Numbered from the stretch's first letter, positions 8,646 through 18,713 are shown. The stretch is DNA of 64,000 nt from Variovorax sp. ZS18.2.2 (GCF_024701975.1 NZ_JANLNM010000015.1:48572-112571); one strand, 5' to 3'. Made by a program: numbers and translations. Notes: a model not told the origin generated them from the letters alone.

Positions 8646-8922
8646 CGCTCCAATTCGGCCAGATGTCGGCATCCTCTCCGACATCAGAGTCCATGGTGCT
8701 GCCTTGAGCTTGAACCTTCAAACCGTTCAACAGGCCCTCGATCGTTGCATGCGTGCGCACCCGCCCTCGGGTATGGAACGACGGCTTCACGTCGATGCCA
8801 ACGCCATGGCCGAACTTTGGGCTCGGATGCTGGTGACACGCACGACCTCCGTGGTGATCAACGATGTCGACCCGGATACTTTGGCCGCGCTGAATCGGTG
8901 GAGCACAGTCCAGGGGACCTGA
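8623..8922 (+). CDS. Small hypothetical protein
   Basis: A 99-residue protein, start at ATG 8623 with GAGAAG 12 bases upstream and a 23-base overlap with the previous gene. It has a helical middle and a VVINDVDPDTLAALNRW end. No family recognised. Confidence 0.5.
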   Translation: MQSHPPADAPIRPDVGILSDIRVHGAALSLNLQTVQQALDRCMRAHPPSGMERRLHVDANAMAELWARMLVTRTTSVVINDVDPDTLAALNRWSTVQGT

Positions 8923-8961
8923 TCGAGTGCCCACACCGCCAGCGGCACAGGGCAGCCAAGG

Positions 8962-9231
8962 TCACAACCTTCGCCCGCCAATGCGCACCGATGGACCGTC
9001 GATCGAATCTCGGCGTTCAATCCAATGTGAGCCCGCGCCGTATGTACGCAGCGCGATGTCCAGGATGACCTTGAGCCGATGCCAGCGCTCGGGCGTTGCC
9101 TCCTCCCATTCGTTGTAGGCGGCCATGAGGCTGCCCGAGAGGTACACGACATCGGAATGCCGGGCGAGACGGATCATGTGTTGCATGGCGTTCAAGTGCC
9201 CCCAGGCGGATGAGTAGCCCCGAGTTCGCAT
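8962..9231 (-). CDS. Small hypothetical protein
   Basis: An 89-residue protein, probably starting at ATG 9231. It holds a tryptophan-rich, helix-rich middle (LMAAYNEWEEATPERW) and a basic tail. It converges with the upstream small ORFs. No family recognised. Confidence 0.45.
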   Translation of the reverse strand: MRTRGYSSAWGHLNAMQHMIRLARHSDVVYLSGSLMAAYNEWEEATPERWHRLKVILDIALRTYGAGSHWIERRDSIDGPSVRIGGRRL

Positions 9232-9339
9232 GCGCAGCGTTTGTTGGATCCCCCGGTGCGAGTGCACGGCCTGCTGTTGCGCTGACCCGCAGTACCCGGA
9301 GCGGCTCGGGCTGGATGTTACGGCGCGCCCATAAGAAAG

Positions 9340-9357
9340 AACCCGCCGAAGCGGGTT
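9340..9357 (-). terminator. Rho-independent-type hairpin (minus orientation)
   Basis: A 7-bp stem AACCCGC/GCGGGTT with a 4-base loop (TTCG on the minus strand) is followed on the minus strand by CTTTCTT. It is the usual shape of a terminator read leftward. No minus-strand gene ends just to its right, so it may be a remnant or may isolate the pil promoter region. Confidence 0.6.
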
Positions 9358-9504
9358 TCAAGGGCAGCCCGAAGGGAGGGAGAGTCAGCGGAACGTTGGG
9401 CTGCCTGCTGCCAATGTAGCAGACGCCAGTGACGTAGGGCCATCGATTTGAGCTGCTCGCAGCGCTTTCAATCCCCCTACACCAGATTTCCATCGCATGC
9501 AACC

Positions 9505-9536
9505 GGAAACCGTTCGCCACGTCGCGAGCGGTTTCC
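9505..9536. repeat. 13-bp inverted repeat upstream of the pil operon
   Basis: GGAAACCGTTCGC is followed, after six bases, by its complement GCGAGCGGTTTCC with one G-T pair. It lies about 110 bases before pilL and resembles the GGAAACC hairpins in the leaders of the 39-44 kb region. It could be an operator or part of a leader RNA. The rest of 9232-9648 holds only this repeat and the 9340 hairpin. Confidence 0.5.
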
Positions 9537-9648
9537 GATTGAGGGCGGCGTCGGGCCAACGAACACTGCCTGCCACGGACGACGCAGTTTCGCGTTGCCG
9601 GGGTCCGGCGTGAGCACCGGGCATGTTTCTGTTGCCGAGGGAGTTCGA

Positions 9649-10707
9649 ATGCACCTGGTCCATCGCCATCCCATCCTGCTTGCAGCGGGAGCGCTGCTGT
9701 GGGGCCTGGTCGGCCCTTTGTGGGCTCAATCGCAGTTCGACCCCATCGTTGTCGACGGCGCCGCCGCCAGGCCCGAATTGCGAATCGGCCGCTACACCAC
9801 GCAGAGCGCCGAGCCGGCCGTCGATGCAAGCGATCCGCTCGCCGTGGTCGCGCAGATCAGCTTTCCGCGCGCCACCATACGCACCATCGGAGACGCCGTG
9901 CAGCACACGCTGCTGCGCACCGGCTACACCCTTGCCGACCCCACGGGTCTCTCGCCCGAGGCAAGCAGCTTCCTGAATCTGTCGCTGCCAGAGTCGCAGC
10001 GCGAGATCGGACCCTACCGGGTCAGAGCAATCCTGGACGTGCTGCTCGGAAGCACCTGGAAGTGGCAGCTTGATCCCGTACGGCGGCGCCTCTGGTTCAC
10101 GGTCGATGCGGCCTATGCCGACCTGCTGCCGCCATCAACGCCGATATCTGCCAAGCCAGTCTCTTCCGACGCGGGTGAGGCCATGGTGACGCTCGAGCCT
10201 GTGCGATCCCCCTCCCCCCAATTCCAGACCGAAGCCATCGTCCCCGGGTCGTTGCCGGCGAAGCTCTCGCCGGCAACGACTGTCACCACAGCATCCGGGA
10301 CAGCGCAAGCGATAACAGCCAAGGCGCCGGCGATGCCAGCTACCGCGGTCGTCGCATCGCCCGTGGTGCCGCCATCGACTGGCAGATCCGCTGCGGATTC
10401 AAACACCGAGCCTGCCACCAGCACGGTTGCGCCTTCGAACTGGACCGTCGCAGATGAGCCCACCTTGCGCGACGTGGTCTCGCGGTGGGCGTCTCTTGGC
10501 GGCATCCAGCTTCACTGGGTCAGCCCGCGAAACCTGCCCATCGACACCGAGATTCGCGGCACGTACTCGGGCAGCTTCAAGCAGGCCCTGGTTCAGTTGG
10601 CGGACAAGTTCGGTGCGCTGGAAGCGCCATTCGGTTTTCGCTTCCTGGACAACGGGACAGTGTTGAGGGTCTATGACCTGGCCGACCTCACCGCGACCGG
10701 CAAGTGA
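9649..10707 (+). CDS. pilL: PilL/TcpQ-like pilus assembly protein
   Basis: A 352-residue protein; the start at 9649 has a GAGGGAG ribosome-binding site. It has a signal peptide (1-26) and an N-terminal PilL domain (about 45-165) with the RYTT, DPLAVVAQISFP and IGPYRVRAILDVLLG features of ICE PilL proteins. A proline/alanine-rich linker (about 170-265) leads to a C-terminal TcpQ domain (PF10671; WTVADEPTLRDVVSRW onward). In R64-type thin pili such proteins are secretin-associated. It opens the pil operon. Confidence 0.85.
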   Translation: MHLVHRHPILLAAGALLWGLVGPLWAQSQFDPIVVDGAAARPELRIGRYTTQSAEPAVDASDPLAVVAQISFPRATIRTIGDAVQHTLLRTGYTLADPTGLSPEASSFLNLSLPESQREIGPYRVRAILDVLLGSTWKWQLDPVRRRLWFTVDAAYADLLPPSTPISAKPVSSDAGEAMVTLEPVRSPSPQFQTEAIVPGSLPAKLSPATTVTTASGTAQAITAKAPAMPATAVVASPVVPPSTGRSAADSNTEPATSTVAPSNWTVADEPTLRDVVSRWASLGGIQLHWVSPRNLPIDTEIRGTYSGSFKQALVQLADKFGALEAPFGFRFLDNGTVLRVYDLADLTATGK

Positions 10708-10753
10708 TGCCGTGCGCATCGGTCATTCCTTACACGAAACGCACGGAGATTCA

Positions 10754-11230
10754 ATGAAACAGACGCTTGCCATGCCCCTCACCGTCGGCATGTTCATGCT
10801 GATATCGGCCGCCACCGCTTTCGCCGCGCCACCGGCAAAGACGCCCACACGACAAGACGAGCCGGACGTTGTCCTCGGCAGCTCGTCCAGGGCCATGGCG
10901 ATCGGCCTTAAGAACAAGGCGGCCGGCACGCCAGCGACGGCGGACGGTCCACAGCGCTGGACCGTGGAAATCAAGGACGTCAACCTGGCCAACACATTTC
11001 AGCGCTGGGCTGGTTCAGCCGGCTGGAAGGTTCGGTGGGATGCCGCCAAGCACGTCATGGTCGAGGCCCCCGACACCGTGACAGGGACCTTCGAGGAAGC
11101 CATCGAAGCGCAACTGTCCTCTCCCGGCATTGCCACGAGCAGCTACCCGCTTGAAGTCTGCTTCTACCCCAACACCCCTCCGCTGGCCCGCATCACGCGC
11201 AAGGGCGAACAAACCCAGGAATGCAAATGA
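10754..11230 (+). CDS. TcpQ-domain periplasmic pilus protein
   Basis: A 158-residue protein, start ATG 10754 behind GGAGA. It has a signal peptide (1-25, AFA-A) and then a TcpQ-like domain (WTVEIKDVNLANTFQRW onward) similar to the end of PilL. It probably helps the secretin. Its stop overlaps the pilN start (ATGA). Confidence 0.75.
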   Translation: MKQTLAMPLTVGMFMLISAATAFAAPPAKTPTRQDEPDVVLGSSSRAMAIGLKNKAAGTPATADGPQRWTVEIKDVNLANTFQRWAGSAGWKVRWDAAKHVMVEAPDTVTGTFEEAIEAQLSSPGIATSSYPLEVCFYPNTPPLARITRKGEQTQECK

Positions 11231-13167
11231 ACAGCAAGAACCGCCAGTTCGTCCCCCTGTCTCGACTCGGGCGTTTCGCTCTTTCGTGCGTCGGCGTGAT
11301 CGCTATCCCGGTCATTGTGGCTGGCTGCGCATCGTCGGGCCAGGTCTTCAAGGAAGGCGCTGTCGTGCGCGAGCAGACATCGGCCGTCAATCGCGGGACT
11401 CGCCAGGAGCCCATGGTGTTCGATGAACGTTCCGTGGGCTCCACGGGCTACGCGGACGCCAAGGCCGCCTACGCGCAGAACATGCCCGTGGCGCGGCGCG
11501 CCAAGCGCGCCTGGATCGGCGCACGGATGATGGCAGTGCAAAGCGACGAGGTGCTGCCGCCGATCTTCTCCGAGTCGTTCAAGATGAACTTCGACGACCG
11601 GGCGAACGGCGGGCGTGTTTCCATCGCCGTCATCGCCGAGCGGCTCAGTCGAATGACGAATGTGCCGGTGCGGGTCAAGGCCGATGTCTATGCGCAGCTG
11701 CCAGGGAATAGCAATGGCGCGGCCGCGGACACACCAGGCATACAGCAACTGGGCATCGCGCCGTTGCCGGGTGCGCCACTTGCCTTGCCCCCGCCACTGC
11801 CCCTGCCTCTGGCACTGCCGCCATCGGGCGGTGGGAAAGCGCCGGCGGCCGCGTTGGGCACATCAGGTGCTCCGGGCGCCTCGCCATTGACGCCCCTGCC
11901 TCCGGGTCTACCAGGGTTTGCTGCAGCGCCCGGCACGAATCCGTTCCAGCCGAATTTCCGGCAGCCCGTCACTGACGTGAACAGCGTCGACATGCAGTGG
12001 AACGGTTCGCTGGCCTCCTTTCTGGACCATGTGACCGGGCGGCTGAATCTGAGCTGGTCCTATCGCGATGGCGCCGTGGTCATCGAACGCTACATCACCG
12101 AGAACTTCGAGCTCTCGGCGTTCGTGGGTTCCCAGGACTTCAAGATGACCATCGGCAGCACCACGTCCGGCCAGACCGGCAACGAGGGCAACAGCGGTGG
12201 CGCGAACACCGCGATGGATGTGAACGAGTCTGGAAAAATCGCCATCCTCGAATCGTTGCGCAAGTCGATCGAGGCCATGGTCAAACCCTCGGGCGGCGAT
12301 GTCTTCCTGAGCGAAGGCTCCGGCCGCTTCACTGTCACAGCCACTCGCGATGTCATGGGACGCGTGCGCGAAGTACTCAAGCACGAGGACGCATCGATGA
12401 TGCGCCAGGCGCACATCCAGTTCGACATTTACAGCGTCACCACGAAGAACTCGGACGAGCGAGGCGTGGACTGGGCGCTGGTCATGAACAACGTGGCCAA
12501 AACCTGGGGCGCCAGCATCAAGTCGCCGACCGCCCTGGGCGGGAACCTGGGCGGCAACATGAGCTACACGATCCTCGCACCAGCCGAAGGCACCGCGGGC
12601 TCCGACTCGCAGCGGCGCTTCGGCGGCAGCTCGGCGATGCTCAAGATGCTCCATGACCTGAGCGACACCGCACAGTACCGCCCGGTCTCGATGATCGCGT
12701 TGAACAGGCAGTGGGCGCGCAAGACCAACCTCAAGAGCGATGGCTACCTGTCGGAGACGACGCCGGCTACCGCGTCCTCCGTCGGCTCGGGGGCCCCTGG
12801 TCTGAAGACCTCTTCCATCGTCACCGGCGACAAGTTCATGGTGCAGCCGGCCATCCTGGACAACGGCGCCATCTTGCTGAAGTTCGGCATCTCGTTGACC
12901 GAGCTGCTGAGCCTGTTCGAGGTCACGGCCGGTACCGGGCAAACCTTCCAGCGCGTGCAGGTTCCCGTGACCTCCGGTACCGACGATCAGACGACTGTGC
13001 GCCTGAACCCTGGCGAGCTGATGGTGGTCACGGGCCTGTCGCGCCGCTTGTCTTCCGGCGGCACCAGAACCCTAGCGGACGGCGTGCCGATCGCCGCTGG
13101 TGGCAGTCGCACGGCGGGCTACACGCGCGAGGACTTCTTGATCGTCGTGCGCGCCGTGCAACTCTGA
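11227..13167 (+). CDS. pilN: PilN secretin lipoprotein
   Basis: A 646-residue protein. A lipoprotein signal ends in VAGC (C33). Residues 110-150 and 250-290 hold the small N-domains, separated by a long proline/alanine/leucine-rich spacer (about 155-240). The C-terminal half is the secretin domain. This order and the lipid anchor match R64 PilN, the outer-membrane channel of the thin pilus. ATG 11227 is preferred to 11221 because AGGA is spaced for it and it overlaps the preceding stop. Confidence 0.9.
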   Translation: MNSKNRQFVPLSRLGRFALSCVGVIAIPVIVAGCASSGQVFKEGAVVREQTSAVNRGTRQEPMVFDERSVGSTGYADAKAAYAQNMPVARRAKRAWIGARMMAVQSDEVLPPIFSESFKMNFDDRANGGRVSIAVIAERLSRMTNVPVRVKADVYAQLPGNSNGAAADTPGIQQLGIAPLPGAPLALPPPLPLPLALPPSGGGKAPAAALGTSGAPGASPLTPLPPGLPGFAAAPGTNPFQPNFRQPVTDVNSVDMQWNGSLASFLDHVTGRLNLSWSYRDGAVVIERYITENFELSAFVGSQDFKMTIGSTTSGQTGNEGNSGGANTAMDVNESGKIAILESLRKSIEAMVKPSGGDVFLSEGSGRFTVTATRDVMGRVREVLKHEDASMMRQAHIQFDIYSVTTKNSDERGVDWALVMNNVAKTWGASIKSPTALGGNLGGNMSYTILAPAEGTAGSDSQRRFGGSSAMLKMLHDLSDTAQYRPVSMIALNRQWARKTNLKSDGYLSETTPATASSVGSGAPGLKTSSIVTGDKFMVQPAILDNGAILLKFGISLTELLSLFEVTAGTGQTFQRVQVPVTSGTDDQTTVRLNPGELMVVTGLSRRLSSGGTRTLADGVPIAAGGSRTAGYTREDFLIVVRAVQL

Positions 13168-13180
13168 GCGGAACCGCAGC

Positions 13181-14521
13181 ATGTCCAGCAACGTTGTCTA
13201 CACGGCTCCGGGGGGCAAGCCGATTTTGATTGGCGGCCTCGAGTGGCGGCTGCTGCCCGCCGTGGTCAAAACCGGGGAGCTCGACGCGAGCATCCGGGAA
13301 CTGGCGGGCGACATCGCGGCCCGGCACCTGGCACAAGCGGTGTCGAGCGTTCCCGAGGAGTTGCGCGAGCGTGGTAAAACCATCCTCGTCAAACGCGGCA
13401 AGGTCGGCTTCTATCTTCCGCCCGAGGGCGAATCGCTTCCCCGCGGTGCGCATTCCCTGGCAAGCGCATTCGCCACCTGGAGCGCAGAGCACAGCAAGGC
13501 GCTCCTGAGCGTGCGCCTGGCCGACGGCCGATGTGCCGTCGTAGTCGTGATCAACGGCTTGCCGGTGCTCGACAAAGTCGAGACCGACCACAACGCGGCA
13601 TTCGATCTTGCATCGGCGTACCTTAAAGACGACATCTCCGTCTTCAGCGACGACGTGGTGAGATATCCGGGCGCCCTGGTCCACCAGGATCTGCTGGAGG
13701 CGATCGGCCATGCCGCCGGCAAGGACAGCGTCATCAAGGCCGTCCCCGTCAACGTGCGCAGGCTGGCCATCGCTGCATTCCTGGTCGCAGGCTTACTGGG
13801 CGGTTTGCAGTACTGGATGCAATGGAAGAAGGAACAGGAGCGCCTGGCCCTTCTCGAGCGTCAGCGCGAAGCCGATCCAGTGCCCAAGTACCTCAATGCT
13901 TTGGCGGCGGCGCGTCAGGACGTCGGCATCCAGCGCGAGGCCATCAAGGCGGGGATCGATTTCGCCATGCGCGTGCCATTGAGCCCCGAAGGGTGGAATG
14001 CCTCGCGCATTGGATGTGCGGCCCATGCTGGCTGCGAAGTTCTCTACGCCCGCACCACCGGAACCTTTGAGGGTTTGGCCAAGGCCGTCCCGTTCCTCAC
14101 GCTGGTGCCGGCCGAGGCCATCGACCTGAACCAAGCACGCATGACGTGGAACCAGCCGCTGGCCACGGCCGCCCTGAATCCGGAGACGCAACTGCCGGCG
14201 ATGACCGCCTTCGTGCAGGGCCCCGAGGCTTCGAAGCTGCAGGACTGGCTGGTCGCGGGTCTGTCGATCCAGCTCACACCGCAGCAGTTGTGGCCACAGG
14301 CCGAAGGGGTGCCGGCGAGTTTCAAGCACCCCGCTGCTCTCGCCACGGGCAAGTTCGATCTCGATGCGATCCCCCTGCCCCAACTTCAGGAAGCCGTGGC
14401 AACGGCGCCCACCAACGTGAGCTGGACGGCCTGGAGCATCGAGATCGGCGATGCCAAGCAAGAACCTCTCGCGCGTGCCAAGGGGCGCATGACCGGAAAC
14501 TACTATGTCACCAGCAATTAA
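13181..14521 (+). CDS. pilO: PilO2-type pilus accessory protein
   Basis: A 446-residue protein. A cytoplasmic N-terminal domain (1-180) is followed by one membrane helix (about 195-212) and a periplasmic C-terminal domain. Size and topology fit R64 PilO (pilin accessory protein). It links the secretin to the inner-membrane complex. Its end overlaps the start of pilP by 17 bases. Confidence 0.8.
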   Translation: MSSNVVYTAPGGKPILIGGLEWRLLPAVVKTGELDASIRELAGDIAARHLAQAVSSVPEELRERGKTILVKRGKVGFYLPPEGESLPRGAHSLASAFATWSAEHSKALLSVRLADGRCAVVVVINGLPVLDKVETDHNAAFDLASAYLKDDISVFSDDVVRYPGALVHQDLLEAIGHAAGKDSVIKAVPVNVRRLAIAAFLVAGLLGGLQYWMQWKKEQERLALLERQREADPVPKYLNALAAARQDVGIQREAIKAGIDFAMRVPLSPEGWNASRIGCAAHAGCEVLYARTTGTFEGLAKAVPFLTLVPAEAIDLNQARMTWNQPLATAALNPETQLPAMTAFVQGPEASKLQDWLVAGLSIQLTPQQLWPQAEGVPASFKHPAALATGKFDLDAIPLPQLQEAVATAPTNVSWTAWSIEIGDAKQEPLARAKGRMTGNYYVTSN

Positions 14522-15035
14522 CCAGCACCACGATAACCCTCACCGGGTGCCATCGGGCGTCATTGCCACGATCGCTGCGGCCATGGCCTGCGCGGCACTG
14601 CTCGCATGCCCCGCCGCCGGCGCGCAAACGCTCGGCGAACTCGCGGCCGTGCAACGCGCCAAGCAACAGGCCGAGTTGCTCAAGAGCCAGAAGGACCTGG
14701 CCGACGCCCAGGCCGCCGCGACCCCGAAACCCGAACGGCTCGAGCCGACGAAGGTGGAAGCAGAGGAGACGAAAGCCGCGACACGTCGCGCGGCGCTTGC
14801 CGCGAGACCCAAGATCGTCCTGCACGCGCTGTACGCGCGCAACGGAGTCTGGGTCGCGGAACTTGCGTCGGGCCAAGGACTTGCGCTCGCACTCGTCGGC
14901 ATGCAGGTCTATGGCAATCGCATCTCCGCGATCGACCAACGCGGATTGGTACTGTTCAAGCCCTGCACCGCGCAAGACGCGAGCGAGAAGTCGCGTTGCG
15001 GCCAGCGCATCCTTGTCCTTGGCGAAGCCGTCTGA
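14505..15035 (+). CDS. pilP: PilP pilus biogenesis protein
   Basis: A 176-residue protein with an exported N-terminus (about 18-41, AGA-Q). A coiled-coil-like helix (about 42-75) precedes a C-terminal beta domain (ending RILVLGEAV) with a CTAQ...RCG cysteine pair. This is the PilP plan of R64-type pili. Overlapping start and stop codons indicate coupling to pilO. Confidence 0.8.
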   Translation: MSPAINQHHDNPHRVPSGVIATIAAAMACAALLACPAAGAQTLGELAAVQRAKQQAELLKSQKDLADAQAAATPKPERLEPTKVEAEETKAATRRAALAARPKIVLHALYARNGVWVAELASGQGLALALVGMQVYGNRISAIDQRGLVLFKPCTAQDASEKSRCGQRILVLGEAV

Positions 15036-15037
15036 TC

Positions 15038-16918
15038 ATGCGCTGGTTCTCTAGAAGAGACTCTTCCCCACACTCGCACGACGAGGCCAGGGGCGATGCA
15101 CGCAGCGTGCCCGCTACGAAAGTACGCGCGCATGCCAAGGCCCCGCCTCCCGCGAATCGCGATGCCCCTGGCGAAAGTCTTGCTGCTGACGTCGATCATC
15201 GCGTCGTGCAACTGCGTGAATCGCGCGGACCCGGCGAACCATCCGATGCTGCTCGCGCGATAGCCAAAGGGAAAGCCGATGAGGCGCCCGGAAGTTATCG
15301 CACTTACGCCGATGTCCCCAAGTTCCTCGGCGTGATGACGCTCGGGGAGCGACCTGTCGTGCAACTGGTCAAGGCCGATCACGATCAGGTGGTCGTGATC
15401 GAGCTGGCCGGTCGCAGCGCGGTGATCGTGCACGCCGGCGCGCAGCAGGCACTGCTGGAATCCATCAAGGGAACGCTGCGGGGCAAGGCCTATACGGTGG
15501 CGTTGCGTTCCGCGCCCGCATCCGTGATCAAGGAAATCCATGTGGCCGGCGGCAAGGCGACAAGCGTACCCGCGGCCGCGCGCCATTTGAGCCCGTACAT
15601 GCAGGCGGCCGACGAGTGGATCCGCTACGCCGTGGACAACCGCGCATCCGACATCCACCTGGAGACGCACGGCTCCAATGGCGAAGTGCGGTTTCGGATC
15701 GACGGCGAGGTGGAGCCCATGCGCACGGCCAACGGTGGCCACTATCCGGCCAACTTCATCCTGGAGTGCATGGCCTCGCTCTACAACAACGATCAGGAAA
15801 AGAAGTCGGGTTCGGATTCACTCTTCGACGCGGAGAAAAACCTGTACTGCATGGTGCCCTACAAAGAGATCCCAGGGCATTCCCTCAAGCTGCGATTCCA
15901 GTCCACCAAGGGCAACGAAGGTCCCAAGGCGGTGCTTCGGATTCTTCCCGTGGGAGACGATCAACCCACACGAACGTTCGTGGAACTGGGCTTCGCGCCC
16001 TCCCAGATCGCGTTGCTGGAAAGCGCGATGGAGACGCCCAGCGGCCTGATCTGCGTGGCCGGCGTCACGAACTCGGGAAAGACCACGATGTTCAAGAGCT
16101 TCATCGAGCTCAATCCCGCCACGCCGACAAGCAATGTGATGACGATCGAGGATCCGGTCGAGTATCCCATCCGGGGCGCGCACCAGTATCCGATCCAGCG
16201 CGATCTGTCCAACCCGCAGGAATCCGCCAAGCGCTTCTCCGAAGTCATCTCGGCGTACATGCGCATGGACCCCGATGTGGTGATGGTGGGCGAGATCCGC
16301 GACAGGCACTCGGCGAACGCCGCCCGCCAGATAGCCCAGAGCGGGCACATGGGCTTGGGCACCGTCCACGCGCACTTGCTCTCAGGGATCGTTCCGCGTC
16401 TTGTCGATCCGGAGATCGGCATGACCCGCTCGGTCCTCACCGCCCCCAACATGTTGACGCTGCTGGTCTACCAGGCCCTGGTGCCGCTGCTGTGCCCGCA
16501 TTGCGCGATGACCAGCGTCGAGGTCGAGAAGGATCGACGCGTCACGCAGATCATGGCGAACGTGCGAACGCTGGGTCAGAGCGCGGGTGCGCTTCGCTGG
16601 AAGAGACCGGGTGGATGCCCCGCATGTCAGGGCAGGGGGACTCTCGGACGCACGGTGGTCGCGGAGATGCTGATGCCCGACGAAGACTGGCTCAAGCACA
16701 TCCGCGAGGAGCGGGACACCGAGGCGATGGAGGTCTACCGCGCCAGTCGCACCAGCCGCGACCTGATGGACCCCGACATGACCGGCAAGACCATCTTCGA
16801 GCACACGCTGCACAAGGCCCTTCACGGCCTGGTCGACGCCCGCAATTGCTCTGCATTCGATACATGGCCTCGCGTGATGTCCAGACACGAAGTGAACGTG
16901 CGTCGTTTAGGCACGTAA
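15038..16918 (+). CDS. pilQ: PilQ hexameric pilus ATPase (GspE/PilB family)
   Basis: A 626-residue cytoplasmic ATPase. The start at 15038 (two bases after the pilP stop) is preferred to the longer frame. The region after about 180 is the GspE-type domain: SDIHLE (about 206), Walker A GVTNSGKTT (about 342-350), an Asp box, Walker B VVMVGEIRD, a His box GTVHAH and a C-terminal zinc tetracysteine (CPHC with CPAC). The N-terminal 180 residues are variable. It powers thin-pilus assembly. Confidence 0.9.
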   Translation: MRWFSRRDSSPHSHDEARGDARSVPATKVRAHAKAPPPANRDAPGESLAADVDHRVVQLRESRGPGEPSDAARAIAKGKADEAPGSYRTYADVPKFLGVMTLGERPVVQLVKADHDQVVVIELAGRSAVIVHAGAQQALLESIKGTLRGKAYTVALRSAPASVIKEIHVAGGKATSVPAAARHLSPYMQAADEWIRYAVDNRASDIHLETHGSNGEVRFRIDGEVEPMRTANGGHYPANFILECMASLYNNDQEKKSGSDSLFDAEKNLYCMVPYKEIPGHSLKLRFQSTKGNEGPKAVLRILPVGDDQPTRTFVELGFAPSQIALLESAMETPSGLICVAGVTNSGKTTMFKSFIELNPATPTSNVMTIEDPVEYPIRGAHQYPIQRDLSNPQESAKRFSEVISAYMRMDPDVVMVGEIRDRHSANAARQIAQSGHMGLGTVHAHLLSGIVPRLVDPEIGMTRSVLTAPNMLTLLVYQALVPLLCPHCAMTSVEVEKDRRVTQIMANVRTLGQSAGALRWKRPGGCPACQGRGTLGRTVVAEMLMPDEDWLKHIREERDTEAMEVYRASRTSRDLMDPDMTGKTIFEHTLHKALHGLVDARNCSAFDTWPRVMSRHEVNVRRLGT

Positions 16919-16932
16919 GGACAAGAAGCATC

Positions 16933-18027
16933 ATGAACTTCAACCGACTGCTCTTCAGGCTCTATTGTTTTCTCTGGTCTTTCGAGCGGGCCAATTTTTA
17001 CCGTGACCTGGCCGACGCCCTGAAACGAAAGGTCGGCATCCGCGACTTCTTCGAGCGCCAGGCCTCCAATGCACGTTTGCTGCGAAACACGACATCGTTG
17101 CGCGTCTATCAGGCCATGTCCAAGCGTCTGGCCAGCGGCCAAGGCAGCTCGCTCTCGGACCTGATGCGCGGCATCGCTCCGGCATCGGACCAGCTGCTCA
17201 TGCGGGCCGTCGACGATGCGGGTGCCAGGAAGGTCGAGGCCCTGAACGTCAGTGCCGATGCCGTGGAGTTTCAGCTGCGTACCCTCAAGACCGTTCGCTT
17301 CGAACTGATGGTTCCCCTCATCGCCATTCCGCTCGTCGGCGCCCTGTGCGGCACCACCTCGACCATCGTGGTCGGCATCGCAAAAGAATCGCCCCCCGAG
17401 ATCTGGCACGGCTACAACGGACTCGTCCGCTGGCTGGCCGAGACCATCAACGCGTATGCGCTAGTCATCGGCATCGCGACAGTCGCGGCCGTTGCAGTGT
17501 TCATGAACATGCTGCCGCGGTGGATCGGAAGCGGGCGACTGCGAGTGGAGTCGTGGCCTGGATTTTCTCTCTACCGCGACTACAACGCGGCGGTCGTCCT
17601 CACTTCGATGTCCATGATGATCCGATCGGGCAAGACGCTGCGCGAAGCGCTGGAGGCCATGCGCGCGAGCGCCAGTCCTTGGTTGAGATGGCATCTCGCG
17701 CGGATCGTCCGCTCGATCGAAGACAACCCGACGGACTACATCGCGGCATTCGGTCGTGGGCTGATGCCACCGACCGTGAGGGCCAGGCTGGCGAGCCTGC
17801 TCGACTCATCGAGTTCGTTTGGCGAAGCCCTCGTGATGCTGGGAACCAGCGAGATCGCGACGCTCGAAAACCGTGTCTCCGTCTCCGCCAAAACCGTGAA
17901 CTGGTCGCTCACGGGCTTCTTCCTGTCCATCGCTGTGGTTCTCTCCCTCGGGACGATGACCATAGCTTCGGCGCTTTCCGAAGAAGCCTCGCCCACGCGC
18001 ATGTTGCAGCGAAGTACGCAGCACTGA
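16933..18027 (+). CDS. pilR: PilR inner-membrane platform protein (T2SSF/PilC-like)
   Basis: A 364-residue protein, start ATG 16933. The layout is the PilC/GspF one: a polar first domain, hydrophobic segments near 120-145 and 165-190, a second T2SSF domain, and a C-terminal helix (about 325-348). It anchors the ATPase and the pilus base in the inner membrane. Confidence 0.85.
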   Translation: MNFNRLLFRLYCFLWSFERANFYRDLADALKRKVGIRDFFERQASNARLLRNTTSLRVYQAMSKRLASGQGSSLSDLMRGIAPASDQLLMRAVDDAGARKVEALNVSADAVEFQLRTLKTVRFELMVPLIAIPLVGALCGTTSTIVVGIAKESPPEIWHGYNGLVRWLAETINAYALVIGIATVAAVAVFMNMLPRWIGSGRLRVESWPGFSLYRDYNAAVVLTSMSMMIRSGKTLREALEAMRASASPWLRWHLARIVRSIEDNPTDYIAAFGRGLMPPTVRARLASLLDSSSSFGEALVMLGTSEIATLENRVSVSAKTVNWSLTGFFLSIAVVLSLGTMTIASALSEEASPTRMLQRSTQH

Positions 18028-18107
18028 TCCTTGATTCATACAGCTTTCTTTTTGTTCATGCCGATCGGGGAATCGTCCCCATTTTTTAACCTAGTGGAGT
18101 CATCCCA

Positions 18108-18713
18108 ATGTTCTCGAAGACCAAATCCTCTGCTCAAAACAAGCAGCCACCCACTCGCCAATTCGCCCGCCGCATCGGCTCGGCCGCCCGCCAACGCGGC
18201 GCCAGCATCATCGGGGTGTTGCTGGGCCTGGTCATCACGGCCGCCGTCTCGGCCGTGCTCTACAACCTGTACACCGATTCACAGCGCAAGGCCCGCATCG
18301 AAGCCGCCCAGGCCGAGATGACATCCATGATCGCCGGCTCGCAAAAGCTCTACGGCAATGCCAACCAGTACGGCGCGGTCACGACGGCCATCGCGATTCA
18401 GTCCGGCGTGGTGCCCGGGCGCCTGCGCGTGCCGGGAACCAACACGGCGCAGAACCGCTACAACGGCGCCATCACCTTCACCCCGACCACGATCACGACC
18501 GCCAATGACGGGCTGATCCTCGGGTATGCAAACGTGAACCGCGAGGATTGCCAGGACCTGGTGCTCGGCATCGACACCCTCGCCCGTCGGATCGCCGTGG
18601 GCGCAACGACGGTCAAGCCCAACGACGCGCCAGTGAACGTCGCCACGATGTCGACCGCGTGCGATGCCACCGCAACCGTGGCGCTGAACATCGCCTTCGG
18701 CCGCGGTCAGTAA
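18108..18713 (+). CDS. pilS: PilS type IVb prepilin (major subunit)
   Basis: A 201-residue prepilin with a long leader. Processing is expected after G31 in RQRG-ASIIG, followed by the hydrophobic N-helix. Cysteines near the end (EDCQ and TACD) could form the D-loop disulfide of type IVb pilins. Mature residue +5 is glycine, not the usual glutamate, assuming this cleavage. The cognate prepilin peptidase (pilU) is not in this window. Confidence 0.85.
   Translation: MFSKTKSSAQNKQPPTRQFARRIGSAARQRGASIIGVLLGLVITAAVSAVLYNLYTDSQRKARIEAAQAEMTSMIAGSQKLYGNANQYGAVTTAIAIQSGVVPGRLRVPGTNTAQNRYNGAITFTPTTITTANDGLILGYANVNREDCQDLVLGIDTLARRIAVGATTVKPNDAPVNVATMSTACDATATVALNIAFGRGQ

Noticed and set aside
11750..11910. 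Possible frameshift in pilN's proline/leucine-rich region
   Set aside because: The frame is uninterrupted, and low complexity is expected in this secretin linker.
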